From the NCBI GenBank assembly GCA_025757985.1, contig CP107210.1, forward strand, positions 744,001 to 808,000: a stretch of DNA of 64,000 nt, in the 5' to 3' direction. The position numbers were made by a program, and so were the translations under genes. The first letter of the stretch is position 1. Each line of letters starts with the position of its first letter. This DNA comes from Oscillospiraceae bacterium. GTDB lineage: Bacteria; Bacillota; Clostridia; Oscillospirales; Ruminococcaceae. Positions 1 to 7,898 of the stretch are shown in pieces. Under the pieces are notes generated by a model that saw only the letters and a list, made by a program, of their open reading frames with translations, was not told where the DNA came from and ran no database searches.

Positions 1-335
1 AGGGCGTAGTCCTTGAAGGCGCAGGTGGGACCGTGCCACAGCTCAAGGGAATAGAGGCCCTCACGGACCTTGACCGTGCGGCCCGCCTTGCCATCAAAGG
101 CTGCGCCGTAGGTGGCAGCGGTGGCATTGTGCAGGAAGTCAGCGCTGTAATCGGTCAGAAAGCCCGCCAGCACCTTCTCGGCCAGTTCCGGATAGGAAAG
201 GTTCTTCCAGCCCTCCAGATCAGCCTTCGGGAAAGCTTCCGGTACAAACAGACCGCTCTGCGGTGCCAGACCACGGACGATCGCCTCCTGTGCGGAAACG
301 CGGAGCTCGGAATCTCTGGTGCTAAAATACTGCAT
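1..335 (-). CDS. thrC: Threonine synthase, N-terminal part (runs off the window)
   Basis: Threonine synthase makes threonine from O-phosphohomoserine using pyridoxal phosphate, in the cytosol. Only the first 111 codons are present. The start ATG at 335 opens MQYFSTRDSELRVS, and the fragment contains the family signatures SGLFVPEAFP and ELWHGPTCAFKDYA; the lysine in FKDYA is the expected PLP-binding lysine. Length and active-site loop match the N-terminal domain of the bacterial family. The gene lies downstream of yraN, in the same direction, across 203 bases that contain a palindromic repeat. No T-box leader is evident. Identification is firm; the C-terminal two thirds lie outside the window. 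Confidence 0.9.
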   Translation of the reverse strand, partial: MQYFSTRDSELRVSAQEAIVRGLAPQSGLFVPEAFPKADLEGWKNLSYPELAEKVLAGFLTDYSADFLHNATAATYGAAFDGKAGRTVKVREGLYSLELWHGPTCAFKDYA

Positions 336-414
336 ACTGTACACCCTTTCTCTTATTCTCTTCCTCTATGCGTATAAGCCTTGTTGGCGCTATACCGTTG
401 TGTGGAGCGCTGAT

Positions 415-512
415 GCGGGCGGATATGGAATCCGCCACTACGGGTTGCGGGGGTCGATGCCCGTCATCGGCCTTGCTGCTGGGTTCCGCGGGCGACCAAT
501 GGCCGCCCCTAC
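415..512. repeat. Pair of GTAGGGG-type palindromic repeat units between yraN and thrC
   Basis: Two short palindromes lie here, at 415-441 (GGCGGATATGGAATCCGCC followed by ACTAC) and 488-512 (GGGCGACCAATGGCCGCCC with CTAC). Both end in the C(C)CTAC motif that marks this dispersed family. Other copies are near 13070, 21753, 48076, 52211 and 63703. The rest of the 336-538 gap shows no gene. Confidence 0.7.
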
Positions 513-538
513 CTTTCATGCGTTGACGCCAGTGTTTC

Positions 539-892
539 TCAGCACTCAAATGCGCCGGGAATACAATGCACCTGCCAGCCTCTGCCTGCGGGCGTGACCT
601 CCACCACATCAAAACGAATGTCAGCCTCCCCATAGGGACTGCGCTGCAAATACTGTTGGGCGGCCAAAATCAGCCGCTGCTGCTTGCGGGCATCCACCGC
701 AGCCGCCGGGCGGTCCAGCATGGTTCCTGCGCGGGTCTTGACCTCGGCAAACACCAGCGTGTTTTCCTTATATAAAATAAGGTCGATTTCCCCCATGCGG
801 GTGCGGTAATTATGGTTCAGCAGCAGCCAGCCGCGCTGCTGATAGTATTTGGCAGCAATGGCCTCGCCCTTATGACCGACTATATCAGTCAT
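539..892 (-). CDS. yraN: YraN family protein (UPF0102, endonuclease-like fold)
   Basis: This 117-residue protein belongs to the YraN/UPF0102 family, small proteins with a restriction-endonuclease-like fold and no settled biochemical role. The sequence shows the conserved HKGEAIAAKYYQQRGW start, then MGEIDLILYKENTLVFAEVK, which contains the D...EVK catalytic-type residues of the PD-(D/E)xK fold. Its start ATG (892) overlaps the end of rnhB by 8 bases. rnhB-yraN is a common Firmicutes arrangement and supports the call. It is the last gene of the rplS-lepB-rbgA-rnhB-yraN series. Confidence 0.9.
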   Translation of the reverse strand: MTDIVGHKGEAIAAKYYQQRGWLLLNHNYRTRMGEIDLILYKENTLVFAEVKTRAGTMLDRPAAAVDARKQQRLILAAQQYLQRSPYGEADIRFDVVEVTPAGRGWQVHCIPGAFEC

Positions 893-1529
893 GCCAGTAG
901 CCCTGTTTTTTCAGGAAGCTGCGTCGGTAGAACGGCTGGATGCCGTACTGTGCGATCAGCTCATAGTGCAGCTTTGTGGGATAGCCCTTGTGCTTAGCCA
1001 GCTGGTACTGGGGATATTGCTTGTCCAGCTCCAGCATATAGCGGTCACGGCTGACCTTGGCCAAAATGGAGGCCGCCGCGATGGAGGCACTGTTGGCGTC
1101 CCCCTTGACCACAGCCTCGGCGGGCTGTATCAGCCCCGGCGGGCAGCGGTTGCCGTCGATCAGCACATAATCGGGCGTTATTTCCAACCCGGCCACAGCC
1201 TGCGCCATGCCGTCCATTGTAGCCCACAGGATATTGCGTTCATCAATTTCCTGCGGTGTGATAAAGACAATTTTGTATGCAAGCGCACGATTTGTGATTT
1301 CCTCAAACAGTGCATCACGACGCTTTTCGGTCAGCTTCTTGGAGTCGTTGACTCCCTCGATGGGATCATCGGGGTTCAGGATGACCGCCGCACAGCAGAC
1401 AGGGCCGCACAGCGGGCCGCGCCCTGCCTCGTCCACACCGCAGACCACACCATGCTCAGCACGCTTTGCAGCGTCAAAGGCGTAAAGCGCTTCGTTACTG
1501 CTCGTCGTCCCAGTCGTCCTGCGGGGCAT
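885..1529 (-). CDS. rnhB: Ribonuclease HII
   Basis: RNase HII (214 residues) cleaves RNA in RNA-DNA hybrids, including single ribonucleotides left in DNA. The signature GVDEAGRGPLCGPV holds the first Asp-Glu catalytic pair; a further Asp lies in DYVLIDGN and the conserved VVKGDANSASIAAASILAKV segment follows. The ATG at 1529 is preceded by a GAGGTG ribosome-binding site that lies inside the 3' end of rbgA, so the two genes overlap by 35 bases and are probably translated together. No alternative ATG exists before the catalytic motif. Confidence 0.95.
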   Translation of the reverse strand: MPRRTTGTTSSNEALYAFDAAKRAEHGVVCGVDEAGRGPLCGPVCCAAVILNPDDPIEGVNDSKKLTEKRRDALFEEITNRALAYKIVFITPQEIDERNILWATMDGMAQAVAGLEITPDYVLIDGNRCPPGLIQPAEAVVKGDANSASIAAASILAKVSRDRYMLELDKQYPQYQLAKHKGYPTKLHYELIAQYGIQPFYRRSFLKKQGYWHD

Positions 1530-2442
1530 CGTCCGTCACCTCTTCCCGTTCTTCCTGTACCGCGCGCTGCGGCGGGCGCTCCAGCGAGAGCCTCCCCCAT
1601 TTGCTGGCGCGGAATTCCCCTACCAGCATCTTGGCTGCACGCTCGGTATCGACCTCGCCGCCGGAGATCAGCATACCGCGCTTGGCGCCGATGGCCTGCA
1701 AAAGGTCGTAGGGCGGCAGCGCAAGCGCCGACTCCTCCAGCTTATACCGGGCCAGCAGCTGGGCGGGATAGATGCCCCGCACGCTGGAAAGCAGGCCGCA
1801 GGCCAGTTCCTCAATATCCAAAATGTCATCGCGGATGGAGCCGATGAATGCCAGATTCGATGCCGTTTCCAGCGAGTCGAATTTTTTCCACAGCACGCCG
1901 GGCATATCCATCAGGTCGAAATTGCCGACACTGATCCACTGCTTGCCGCGGGTGACGCCGGGCTTGTTGGCAGCCTTGGCGCGGGTCGTGCCCGCAAAGG
2001 AGTTGATGAAGGTGGACTTGCCCACATTGGGGATGCCTACGATCATGACACGGATGGCCGCGCCGACCATACCGCGGTTGCGGCGGCGCTCCATCAGGGC
2101 GGAAAGTTCTTTCTCAATCAGGCTCTTGGTGGCCGTGGCACGGCCGCGCTGCTTCGAGTCCATCGCAATGCAGCCGGCGCCGGCACTCGTAAAGTAGGCC
2201 AGCCACTGCTTGGTGATCTCGGGGTCAGCCAGATCGGCCTTGTTCAGTACATACAGATGCGGTTTGCCCGCGGTGATGCGCTCGATCTCGGGGTTCAGGC
2301 TGGAAAGCGGGATGCGCGCATCAAGGATCTGCAGAACACAGTCCACATTGCGGATTTCCTTTTCCATCAGGCGCAGGGTCTTTGTCATGTGCCCGGGGAA
2401 CCACTGGATCTGGCGGCTGTTGATAATGTCGCTCTGGCTCAT
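1495..2442 (-). CDS. rbgA: Ribosome biogenesis GTPase RbgA (YlqF)
   Basis: RbgA (315 residues) is a circularly permuted GTPase needed for late assembly of the 50S subunit. The permuted order is visible: the NKAD G4 motif comes first (LYVLNKADLADPE), then the P-loop GIPNVGKSTFINSF, then the G3-type DMPGVLW. An acidic tail rich in E and D (QEEREEVTDDAPQDDWDDEQ) ends the protein. Its ATG overlaps the lepB stop in an ATGA arrangement, indicating translational coupling. The rplS-lepB-rbgA-rnhB order is the standard Firmicutes one and fits a shared ribosome-assembly context. Confidence 0.95.
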   Translation of the reverse strand: MSQSDIINSRQIQWFPGHMTKTLRLMEKEIRNVDCVLQILDARIPLSSLNPEIERITAGKPHLYVLNKADLADPEITKQWLAYFTSAGAGCIAMDSKQRGRATATKSLIEKELSALMERRRNRGMVGAAIRVMIVGIPNVGKSTFINSFAGTTRAKAANKPGVTRGKQWISVGNFDLMDMPGVLWKKFDSLETASNLAFIGSIRDDILDIEELACGLLSSVRGIYPAQLLARYKLEESALALPPYDLLQAIGAKRGMLISGGEVDTERAAKMLVGEFRASKWGRLSLERPPQRAVQEEREEVTDDAPQDDWDDEQ

Positions 2443-2984
2443 TCGGCCGCTCCTATCTTGCCAAAGGGCAGTACGCGCAGCACGGCTGCGCCCATAATAT
2501 CGCGTTCATCCACGCAGCCTACGCTGACATCGCGGCTGTCGGTGGAGTTATTGCGGTTATCTCCCATCAAAAACAGGCAGCCGTCCGGCACCGTAATGGG
2601 AAATTCCACGCTTTCAAACAAATAGGTGGGCTCGGCGGTGTATGGCTCCTCGAGTGCAGCACCGTTACGGTAGACGATGCCGGCCTCAAAGTCGATGTCG
2701 ATGGTATCCCCGCCCATGCCTATGACCCGCTTGACCAGCGGCTTGCCGTAGTCGGTATAGCCGTCCACCACGACAATATCACCGTAGTCCGGCGCCTTGA
2801 GCAGATTGATAAGGATGCGCTCTCCATCGGAGAGCGTGTGATCCATCGAGTGTCCATCGACCTTCACGATGCGCACACCGAAGGTAAACACCAGTGCAAT
2901 GATCGCCACAGCCATGGCCAGAGCGTCATACCATTCCAGTGTTTCCTTGTTGCGGCGGTAGCGCGCCTTGAATGCTGCACCCAT
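2439..2984 (-). CDS. lepB: Signal peptidase I
   Basis: This type I signal peptidase (181 residues) removes signal peptides from exported proteins at the outer face of the membrane. One N-terminal membrane segment (ALAMAVAIIALVFTFGVRI) is followed by the catalytic serine in VDGHSMDHTL and the catalytic lysine in PLVKRVIGMGGDTI; the box FLMGDNRNNSTDSR is also complete. The size is typical of the short Gram-positive enzymes. The gene follows rplS, separated by a terminator-like hairpin, and an AGGTGGG ribosome-binding site stands seven bases before the ATG. Confidence 0.95.
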   Translation of the reverse strand: MGAAFKARYRRNKETLEWYDALAMAVAIIALVFTFGVRIVKVDGHSMDHTLSDGERILINLLKAPDYGDIVVVDGYTDYGKPLVKRVIGMGGDTIDIDFEAGIVYRNGAALEEPYTAEPTYLFESVEFPITVPDGCLFLMGDNRNNSTDSRDVSVGCVDERDIMGAAVLRVLPFGKIGAAE

Positions 2985-3013
2985 GTCTTATCCCACCTTT
3001 TGGAAAAATACGA

Positions 3014-3046
3014 AAAAAGGGAGAACGCCAACCGTCCTCCCCTTTT
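3014..3046 (-). terminator. Hairpin terminator/attenuator between rplS and lepB
   Basis: On the minus strand a GGGGAGGAC/GTTCTCCC stem (one mismatch) is flanked by an A/T extension and followed by six T residues. It would end or attenuate transcription from the rplS promoter before lepB. Confidence 0.65.
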
Positions 3047-3056
3047 CTCAGTATGC

Positions 3057-3398
3057 TCAGATACGTGCCTTGACCTTGGCAGCCTTGCCGGTGCGCTCGC
3101 GCAGGTAGAACAGCTTCGCACGACGGACCTTGCCGCGGCGAACGACGTCAACCTTCTCGACAAACGGGCTGTTGACCGGGAACACGCGCTCAACACCGAC
3201 ACCGTAAGAGGTGCGGCGAACGGTGAAGGTCTCAGCGATGCCGCCATGCTTCTTGGCAATAACGGTGCCCTCGAAAGCCTGAATACGCTCCTTGTCGCCT
3301 TCCTTGATGCGGACGGAGACGCGAACGGTGTCGCCGACTTCGAACTGGGGCTTGTTCTCTTTGATCATACCCTCGGTAAAATGCTTCATTGCGTCCAT
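3057..3398 (-). CDS. rplS: 50S ribosomal protein L19
   Basis: Ribosomal protein L19 (113 residues) sits at the 30S-50S interface. The sequence is nearly all conserved core: FEVGDTVRVSVRIKEGDKER, IQAFEGTVIAKKHGG, ETFTVRR-SYGVGVERVFP and the basic C-terminus VRRAKLFYLRERTGKAAKVK. A GGAGG ribosome-binding site ten bases upstream fixes the ATG at 3398. It heads the rplS-lepB-rbgA-rnhB-yraN run and has its own strong promoter about 120 bases upstream. Confidence 0.98.
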   Translation of the reverse strand: MDAMKHFTEGMIKENKPQFEVGDTVRVSVRIKEGDKERIQAFEGTVIAKKHGGIAETFTVRRTSYGVGVERVFPVNSPFVEKVDVVRRGKVRRAKLFYLRERTGKAAKVKARI

Positions 3399-3480
3399 GT
3401 TATGAATTCCTCCATTTTGTTGCGACGTTCATACACGATGTTTCGTCAGAGGACCGCCTGTATAATGATGTGTCATTATC

Positions 3481-3498
3481 CCGCCGATGGCTCGGCGG
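3481..3498 (-). promoter_or_regulatory. Leader hairpin in the rplS 5' untranslated region
   Basis: A 7-bp stem (CCGCCGA/TCGGCGG, four-base loop) lies just downstream of the predicted start of transcription, in an untranslated leader of roughly 110 bases. L19 leaders are known regulatory elements in Firmicutes; assigning that role here is inference from position only. Confidence 0.35.
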
Positions 3499-3513
3499 CA
3501 CTAACGCTTTAGT

Positions 3514-3542
3514 ATTATAGCATTGTACCGGGCGTTTGGCAA
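3514..3542 (-). promoter_or_regulatory. Sigma-A type promoter of rplS
   Basis: Minus-strand TTGCCA (3542-3537), a 17-base spacer and a perfect TATAAT (3519-3514) precede rplS. Confidence 0.8.
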
Positions 3543-3607
3543 GGGGTTTTAACAGAAAATCGAAGATTTTTTTGCTTTTTGCCTTCCCCCGCGGGGGAAG
3601 GCTTTTC

Positions 3608-4258
3608 TTACTCGAAGTCTTTGCCCGCTTTATTATAAAGGTGCGTCCTCACCACGCGGCACTGCCAGACAGGGGCGGCGCCCTGCTCACGCAGGAAGTC
3701 GGTCAGCAGCGCCGGGTTCAGGTTCAGTGCCTCGCCGGAGCCGCAGGGCAGCACGGCCGTAAAATGCAGCGTATCGCCCTCGACCTTATAAGCAATGCGG
3801 TCGAGGTACGCCTTCAAATCGAGCGTCTTCTGGCCGCGCTTGGTCTTTTTTGTAACCTCGGCATGCTCTGCATTGTTGTAGGCATCCAGCGCAATGGCAC
3901 TGCTTGCCGGCATGGTGATCTCATAGGCGGCGGTCTCGATCTCGCCGACCTTTTCCTTAGCTGGGGCGATCTTAGTGATGACGATGCCGCGCGGCATCAG
4001 CGGCTGCAGGGCATCGATCCAGCGCTGCGGTTCGATGCTCTCCTGCTCCGTCTTGACCTCACAGCTCTCGCAGAGGCTCTCCTGCCCCAGAGACAGCGGG
4101 CAGGAAAAGGAGAGGTAGATATGCGGGTTGAACCCCTGCGTATAGTACACCGGCAGGCTGCTCATTTTAAGCATCCGATGGAATACGCGCTGCAGATCCA
4201 GCAGCGAAATGTAGGCGGCCTCACCGCACTTTTCAAAGAAGATTCTTACTGTAGTCAA
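3608..4258 (-). CDS. Radical-SAM-associated protein, DUF2344 (TIGR03936 family)
   Basis: This 216-residue protein matches the DUF2344 family, found next to or fused with a B12-binding-type radical SAM enzyme and often just before RNase G; its reaction is unknown. Visible family features are the start VRIFFEKCGEAAYISLLDLQR, HRMLKMSSLPVYYTQGFNPH and LSFSCPLSLGQES. The start is a TTG at 4258 supported by GGAGG eight bases upstream and lying inside the end of the preceding radical SAM gene (26-base overlap), so the two are probably made together. A GCCTTCCCCC palindrome follows the stop. Confidence 0.85.
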   Translation of the reverse strand: MTTVRIFFEKCGEAAYISLLDLQRVFHRMLKMSSLPVYYTQGFNPHIYLSFSCPLSLGQESLCESCEVKTEQESIEPQRWIDALQPLMPRGIVITKIAPAKEKVGEIETAAYEITMPASSAIALDAYNNAEHAEVTKKTKRGQKTLDLKAYLDRIAYKVEGDTLHFTAVLPCGSGEALNLNPALLTDFLREQGAAPVWQCRVVRTHLYNKAGKDFE

Positions 4259-6098
4259 AGCACGGTCCTCCGATCAGCTTGTTGGCACCGCAAGCGCTGC
4301 ACTGGCGGTTGCAGGGCTGGGTGGTTTTGGCCTCCAGCGCCTTGTTGTACTCACGCACCAGATGGGCCTTCGTCACGCCCACATCGAGGTGATCCCAGGG
4401 CGTGACCTCGTCCAGACCGAGGGCGCGGTAGTTGTAAAAATCAGGGTCAATGCCGCAGCTTTTGAACGCCTCCACCCAGCGGTCGTAGTTGAAATACTCC
4501 TCCCATGTGTCAAAGAAGGAGCCGTTCTCAAATGCAGTCTCGATCACACGGCCCAGACGGCGGTCACCCTTGGCAAACACGCCCTCCAGCACGCTGGTGG
4601 TGCTGTCGTGGTAGTTGACCTTGATCTTGCGGGAATGTACGCAGCTGAGCAGGTATTTCTGCTTTTCCTGCAGGGACTCGCGGCGGTCCTGCGCGCAGAA
4701 CTGGAACGGCGTGTCGGGCTTGGGCACAAAGCAGGCCACGCTGATCGTGACCTGAACACCCTTGCCCTTTGGGCGGTCAGGAATCGTATAGAACAGGTCC
4801 ACCACCTGCTGGGCGGTGTCGGCAATTCCCTTGATGTCCTCCATCGTTTCGGTGGGCAGACCCATCATAAAGTAAAGCTTGACCGAGGTGTACCCTTCTG
4901 AGAAGGCGATGCGGCAGCCGCGCTCGATCTGCTCCCATGTGACATTCTTATTGATGACATCGCGCAGGCGCTGGGTGCCGGCCTCGGCAGCAAAGGTCAG
5001 GCCGCTCTTGCGGACCTTGGTGGTCTTTTCCACAAGGGACTGCGAGAAGTTGTCCACACGCAGGCTGGGCAGCGAAAGGCTGACATGGTCGGACTCTGCC
5101 CAAGAGTTGAGGTTGTCAAGAATATCCTCCAGCCGGGAGTGGTCGGAGGTCGAAAGACTCGACAGGCTCAGTTCATCATAGCCGGTGTTGCGGCAGAGCA
5201 TCCGCGCACTGTCGCTGATAAGCTTGGGGCTGCGCTCCCGGAAGGGACGGTAGAGCTGGCCCGCCTGACAGAAGCGGCAGCCGCGGACGCAGCCGCGCAG
5301 CACCTCGACACAGGCGCGGTCCTGCACTGCACCCACAAGCGGCACCACGAAGTTTTCCGGCGGGGTAAAGCTGTCCATATCCTGCACGATGGCCTTTGTC
5401 ACGCGCGGCGGCACGCCGGGGCGGTTGGGCGTGACAGCCTCGATGCGGCCATCCTCCTTGTAGGTCACATCGTAGAAGGACGGCACATAGACGCCGGGGA
5501 GCTTTGCCAGCTCCAACAGCAGCTGTTCTTTATCCCAGCCCTGCTTTTTGCCCTGCTCAACGGTTGCACAGATGTCCTGCAGCATCTGCTCACCCTCGCC
5601 AAGCTGCATGACATCAAAGAAGTCTGCCATTGGCTCGGCGTTGCATACACAGGGGCCGCCCGCGATGATGAGCGGCCACCGCTCGTCACGGTCGGCGGCC
5701 CGCAGCGGGATGCCCGACAGACGCAGCATTGCCAGAACATTCGTATAGCACAGCTCATATTCAAGAGAGAAGCCGACAATGTCAAAATCCGTCAGCGGAT
5801 CCTTGCTTTCAAGGCAGTACAGCGGGATGTCCAGCCGCTCCATCTGGGCCTTCATGTCCGTCCATGGCATAAAGGCGCGCTCACACCACCAGTTTTCGTG
5901 GCGGTTCAGAATATCGTACAGGATCTTCTCGCCCAGAAAGGACATGCCGATCTCATAGGTATCCGGGAAGCAGAACGCCATGCGCACATCCACCTTGGAT
6001 TTATCCTTGTAGATGCAGCCCGGCTCGCCGCCCGTGTAACGGCCCGGCTTTTGTACCAGACTCAGGGCCTCTTTAAATTTTGGGGAAAATTCCGCCAT
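4233..6098 (-). CDS. B12-binding-domain radical SAM protein (TIGR03960 family)
   Basis: This 621-residue enzyme pairs an N-terminal B12-binding-like region (about 30-200, AFCFPDTYEIGMSFLG...) with a radical SAM core. The iron-sulfur site is RGCVRGCRFCQAGQ (CxxxCxxC, near residue 275), followed by LSLSSLSTSDHS, and the C-terminus has a second Cys cluster (CNRQCSACG...CFDY). Family members are widespread in Clostridia, always with the DUF2344 partner seen downstream here. The substrate is not established; the pair's usual place beside rng/rplU suggests RNA or ribosome modification, which is inference. Confidence 0.88.
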   Translation of the reverse strand: MAEFSPKFKEALSLVQKPGRYTGGEPGCIYKDKSKVDVRMAFCFPDTYEIGMSFLGEKILYDILNRHENWWCERAFMPWTDMKAQMERLDIPLYCLESKDPLTDFDIVGFSLEYELCYTNVLAMLRLSGIPLRAADRDERWPLIIAGGPCVCNAEPMADFFDVMQLGEGEQMLQDICATVEQGKKQGWDKEQLLLELAKLPGVYVPSFYDVTYKEDGRIEAVTPNRPGVPPRVTKAIVQDMDSFTPPENFVVPLVGAVQDRACVEVLRGCVRGCRFCQAGQLYRPFRERSPKLISDSARMLCRNTGYDELSLSSLSTSDHSRLEDILDNLNSWAESDHVSLSLPSLRVDNFSQSLVEKTTKVRKSGLTFAAEAGTQRLRDVINKNVTWEQIERGCRIAFSEGYTSVKLYFMMGLPTETMEDIKGIADTAQQVVDLFYTIPDRPKGKGVQVTISVACFVPKPDTPFQFCAQDRRESLQEKQKYLLSCVHSRKIKVNYHDSTTSVLEGVFAKGDRRLGRVIETAFENGSFFDTWEEYFNYDRWVEAFKSCGIDPDFYNYRALGLDEVTPWDHLDVGVTKAHLVREYNKALEAKTTQPCNRQCSACGANKLIGGPCFDYSKNLL

Positions 6099-6180
6099 TT
6101 TGGTGAACCATCCTTACCGTGTTATTTTCGCCGCCCCGTCGGGGCCGCTGTTATTGTAAAGGCATATATTTGATTGTATC

Positions 6181-6627
6181 TTATTTTCGCAGAAAATGCA
6201 ACAGACACGCCGCAACATGCCACCCATCCAGCCCGGGCAGGGGCAACAGGCTGCTGCCGCCCACCAGCAGATTGCAGCAGGCAAACCAGTACCCGCCGCA
6301 GCTGTACCCTGCCCACCGCATAAAGGCAAGCGCCGCCGCGCAGGCCAAAAGGTTGGCCAGCGGCCCGGCGGCGGCCAGCAGCAGCTCCTGCGCAGGCGTC
6401 ATAAGCAGCCCGCGCAGCCGCAGGCAGATGCCGAGCGGCGAGATCTCCAGTTCCGGCCAGTGATGCCACAAAAGCCGGTACATCAGCGCATGGCCGCTCT
6501 CATGCAGGAGCGCACAGCCCAGCCCGACCCGCAGGATGCCGCTGCCGTCCAGCGCCAGCAGCACCGTCAGACCGAGCAGCACCGCCAGCGGCCTGCGCCA
6601 GCGCAGCCCGCCGGGCCTACGAGGCAT
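6181..6627 (-). CDS. Minimal M50 site-2-type metalloprotease (SpoIVFB-like)
   Basis: This 148-residue membrane protein has the zinc motif HESGH within a hydrophobic segment (ALLHESGHALMYRLLWHH) and, near the C-terminus, LPLPGLDGWHV, matching the second zinc-ligand motif (N/LPxxDG) of M50 intramembrane proteases. Four or so membrane segments are visible. SpoIVFB, the sporulation enzyme that cleaves pro-sigma-K, belongs to this family but is longer. The ATG at 6627 lies in the last codons of the upstream M23 gene, an overlap that mirrors the SpoIVFA-SpoIVFB pairing. The sporulation role is inferred from family and partner. Confidence 0.7.
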   Translation of the reverse strand: MPRRPGGLRWRRPLAVLLGLTVLLALDGSGILRVGLGCALLHESGHALMYRLLWHHWPELEISPLGICLRLRGLLMTPAQELLLAAAGPLANLLACAAALAFMRWAGYSCGGYWFACCNLLVGGSSLLPLPGLDGWHVAACLLHFLRK

Positions 6628-7405
6628 GCTGCAGCGCTGCCGCCGGGTCATACCGCAGCCCCCTGTGCAGAATTTCAAAATGCAGGTGGGGGCCCGTGGC
6701 GTTGCCCGTCTGGCCCACCGTGCCCAGCGTCTGCCCGGCGCTGACCGCCTCCCCCGCCCGCACGAACAGATACTGCAGGTGAGCATAGAGCGTTTCATCG
6801 CCATCGGCATGAAGCACCCGCAGATAGTTGCCGTAGCTTTTGTGGCGTCCTGCCATCCGCACAACGCCGTCCGCCGCCGCCAGCACCGCCGTCCCCTCAG
6901 CTGCCGCAAGGTCGTTACCGATGTGGAAATCCTCCTCCAGCCCGCCCATCGGGTCGGTGCGCCAGCCGTAGCCGGAGGTCCTGCGGTCATGCTGCCCGGG
7001 CAGCGGAAAGCAGAGGGCAAATGCCGGCTCATAGCCTTCCTCGCTGGCATAGGCCGGCGGGGCGGGCTGGCTGTGGCGCGTGCGGGCCGTCTCCGGCGTG
7101 GCGGTCACATCCTCCCACATGCTGCGGGCGGCATCCGCCAGCTCCTGCGCCGTCTGCTCGGTAAATCGGAGCAGGCCGCGCTCCTCCCCCAGCAAAAGCG
7201 ACTGCTCCGGCTGCAGAGCAGCGGCAAACGCACGGCGAAGCTCAGGGTAGACCGGCCACCCCAGCGCCCTTGCCGCCAGTACAAAGCCGATGGCTGCAAG
7301 GCAAAGCAGCACCTGCGCCCACAGGACGAGATCCTCCTCACTCTTTGGGCGGCAGGGCCGGGGCTTTTCCTCCGGCTGCGGCGGCGGGGCTGCATTTTCC
7401 CACAT
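6617..7405 (-). CDS. M23 peptidase-domain membrane protein (SpoIVFA-like)
   Basis: The 262-residue product has a proline-rich cytoplasmic start, one membrane segment (LWAQVLLCLAAIGFVLAARAL) and a C-terminal M23/LytM domain: HIGNDLAAAEGTAV, VLHADGDETLYAHLQ, GQTGNATGPHLHFEI. The key H-D and HLH residues of the zinc site are present. SpoIVFA, which anchors and inhibits SpoIVFB, has this layout, and the next gene encodes a small M50 protease. The start at 7405 is chosen because GGGGAGG lies eight bases upstream; a longer frame to 7600 lacks domain support. Confidence 0.75.
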   Translation of the reverse strand: MWENAAPPPQPEEKPRPCRPKSEEDLVLWAQVLLCLAAIGFVLAARALGWPVYPELRRAFAAALQPEQSLLLGEERGLLRFTEQTAQELADAARSMWEDVTATPETARTRHSQPAPPAYASEEGYEPAFALCFPLPGQHDRRTSGYGWRTDPMGGLEEDFHIGNDLAAAEGTAVLAAADGVVRMAGRHKSYGNYLRVLHADGDETLYAHLQYLFVRAGEAVSAGQTLGTVGQTGNATGPHLHFEILHRGLRYDPAAALQHAS

Positions 7406-7503
7406 GGCATACACCTCCCCTTTTTCAACCGTATGCGGGAGGGGCAAAAAATATCCGCCCCATTTACGGGGCGGACAGCCGGGGTATTGGCAGAGCGCGC
7501 AGC

Positions 7504-7884
7504 TTACGCGCCGAGGGTCTTGCGCAGCATATCGAAGTGTGCCTCCAGCAGCTTGGCGGGCTTGGCAAAAAGCCCCAGTCCGTTCACATCCAGTGTACAT
7601 TCTACACTGGTGGAGTCACCGCCGCCCAGCAGCAGCGCCGTAAAGCTGCCGCTGATTTTGCCCCGCTGGAAGCTGCAGCTCAGGCAGCGGGGCTTTTCCT
7701 TGCGGGTAAAGGTGATCTGGGTCTCGCTGCCATCGGTATGCTTTTCCGTTGCCGTCATACCGTCGCTGCTCTCCTCATAGGTGCTGACATCTTTGCACCA
7801 ATTGTTGAGGGTAGGCTTGGTCAGGTAGAGCCAGACCTTCATGGGGTCACAGGCAAAATTTGCGGTCACTACACAGCTTTTCAT
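7504..7884 (-). CDS. Conserved hypothetical protein, SRPBCC/START-like
   Basis: A 126-residue soluble protein. The pattern VVTANFACDPMKVWLYLTKPTLNNWCKDV, then a run of short beta strands (GSETQITFTRKEKPRCLSC, SVECTLDVNG), resembles the helix-grip SRPBCC fold (polyketide cyclase/START-like), which binds small hydrophobic molecules. No catalytic residue can be assigned. A good AAGGAG site precedes the ATG. It sits between ppk1 and the M23/M50 pair in the same direction and may share a transcript with ppk1 (14-base gap). Function unknown. Confidence 0.6.
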   Translation of the reverse strand: MKSCVVTANFACDPMKVWLYLTKPTLNNWCKDVSTYEESSDGMTATEKHTDGSETQITFTRKEKPRCLSCSFQRGKISGSFTALLLGGGDSTSVECTLDVNGLGLFAKPAKLLEAHFDMLRKTLGA

Positions 7885-7898
7885 GTTTCGGATTCTCC

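Noticed and set aside
336..538. T-box or threonine leader before thrC
   Set aside because: The gap holds two palindromic repeats but no T-box consensus or Thr-rich leader peptide.
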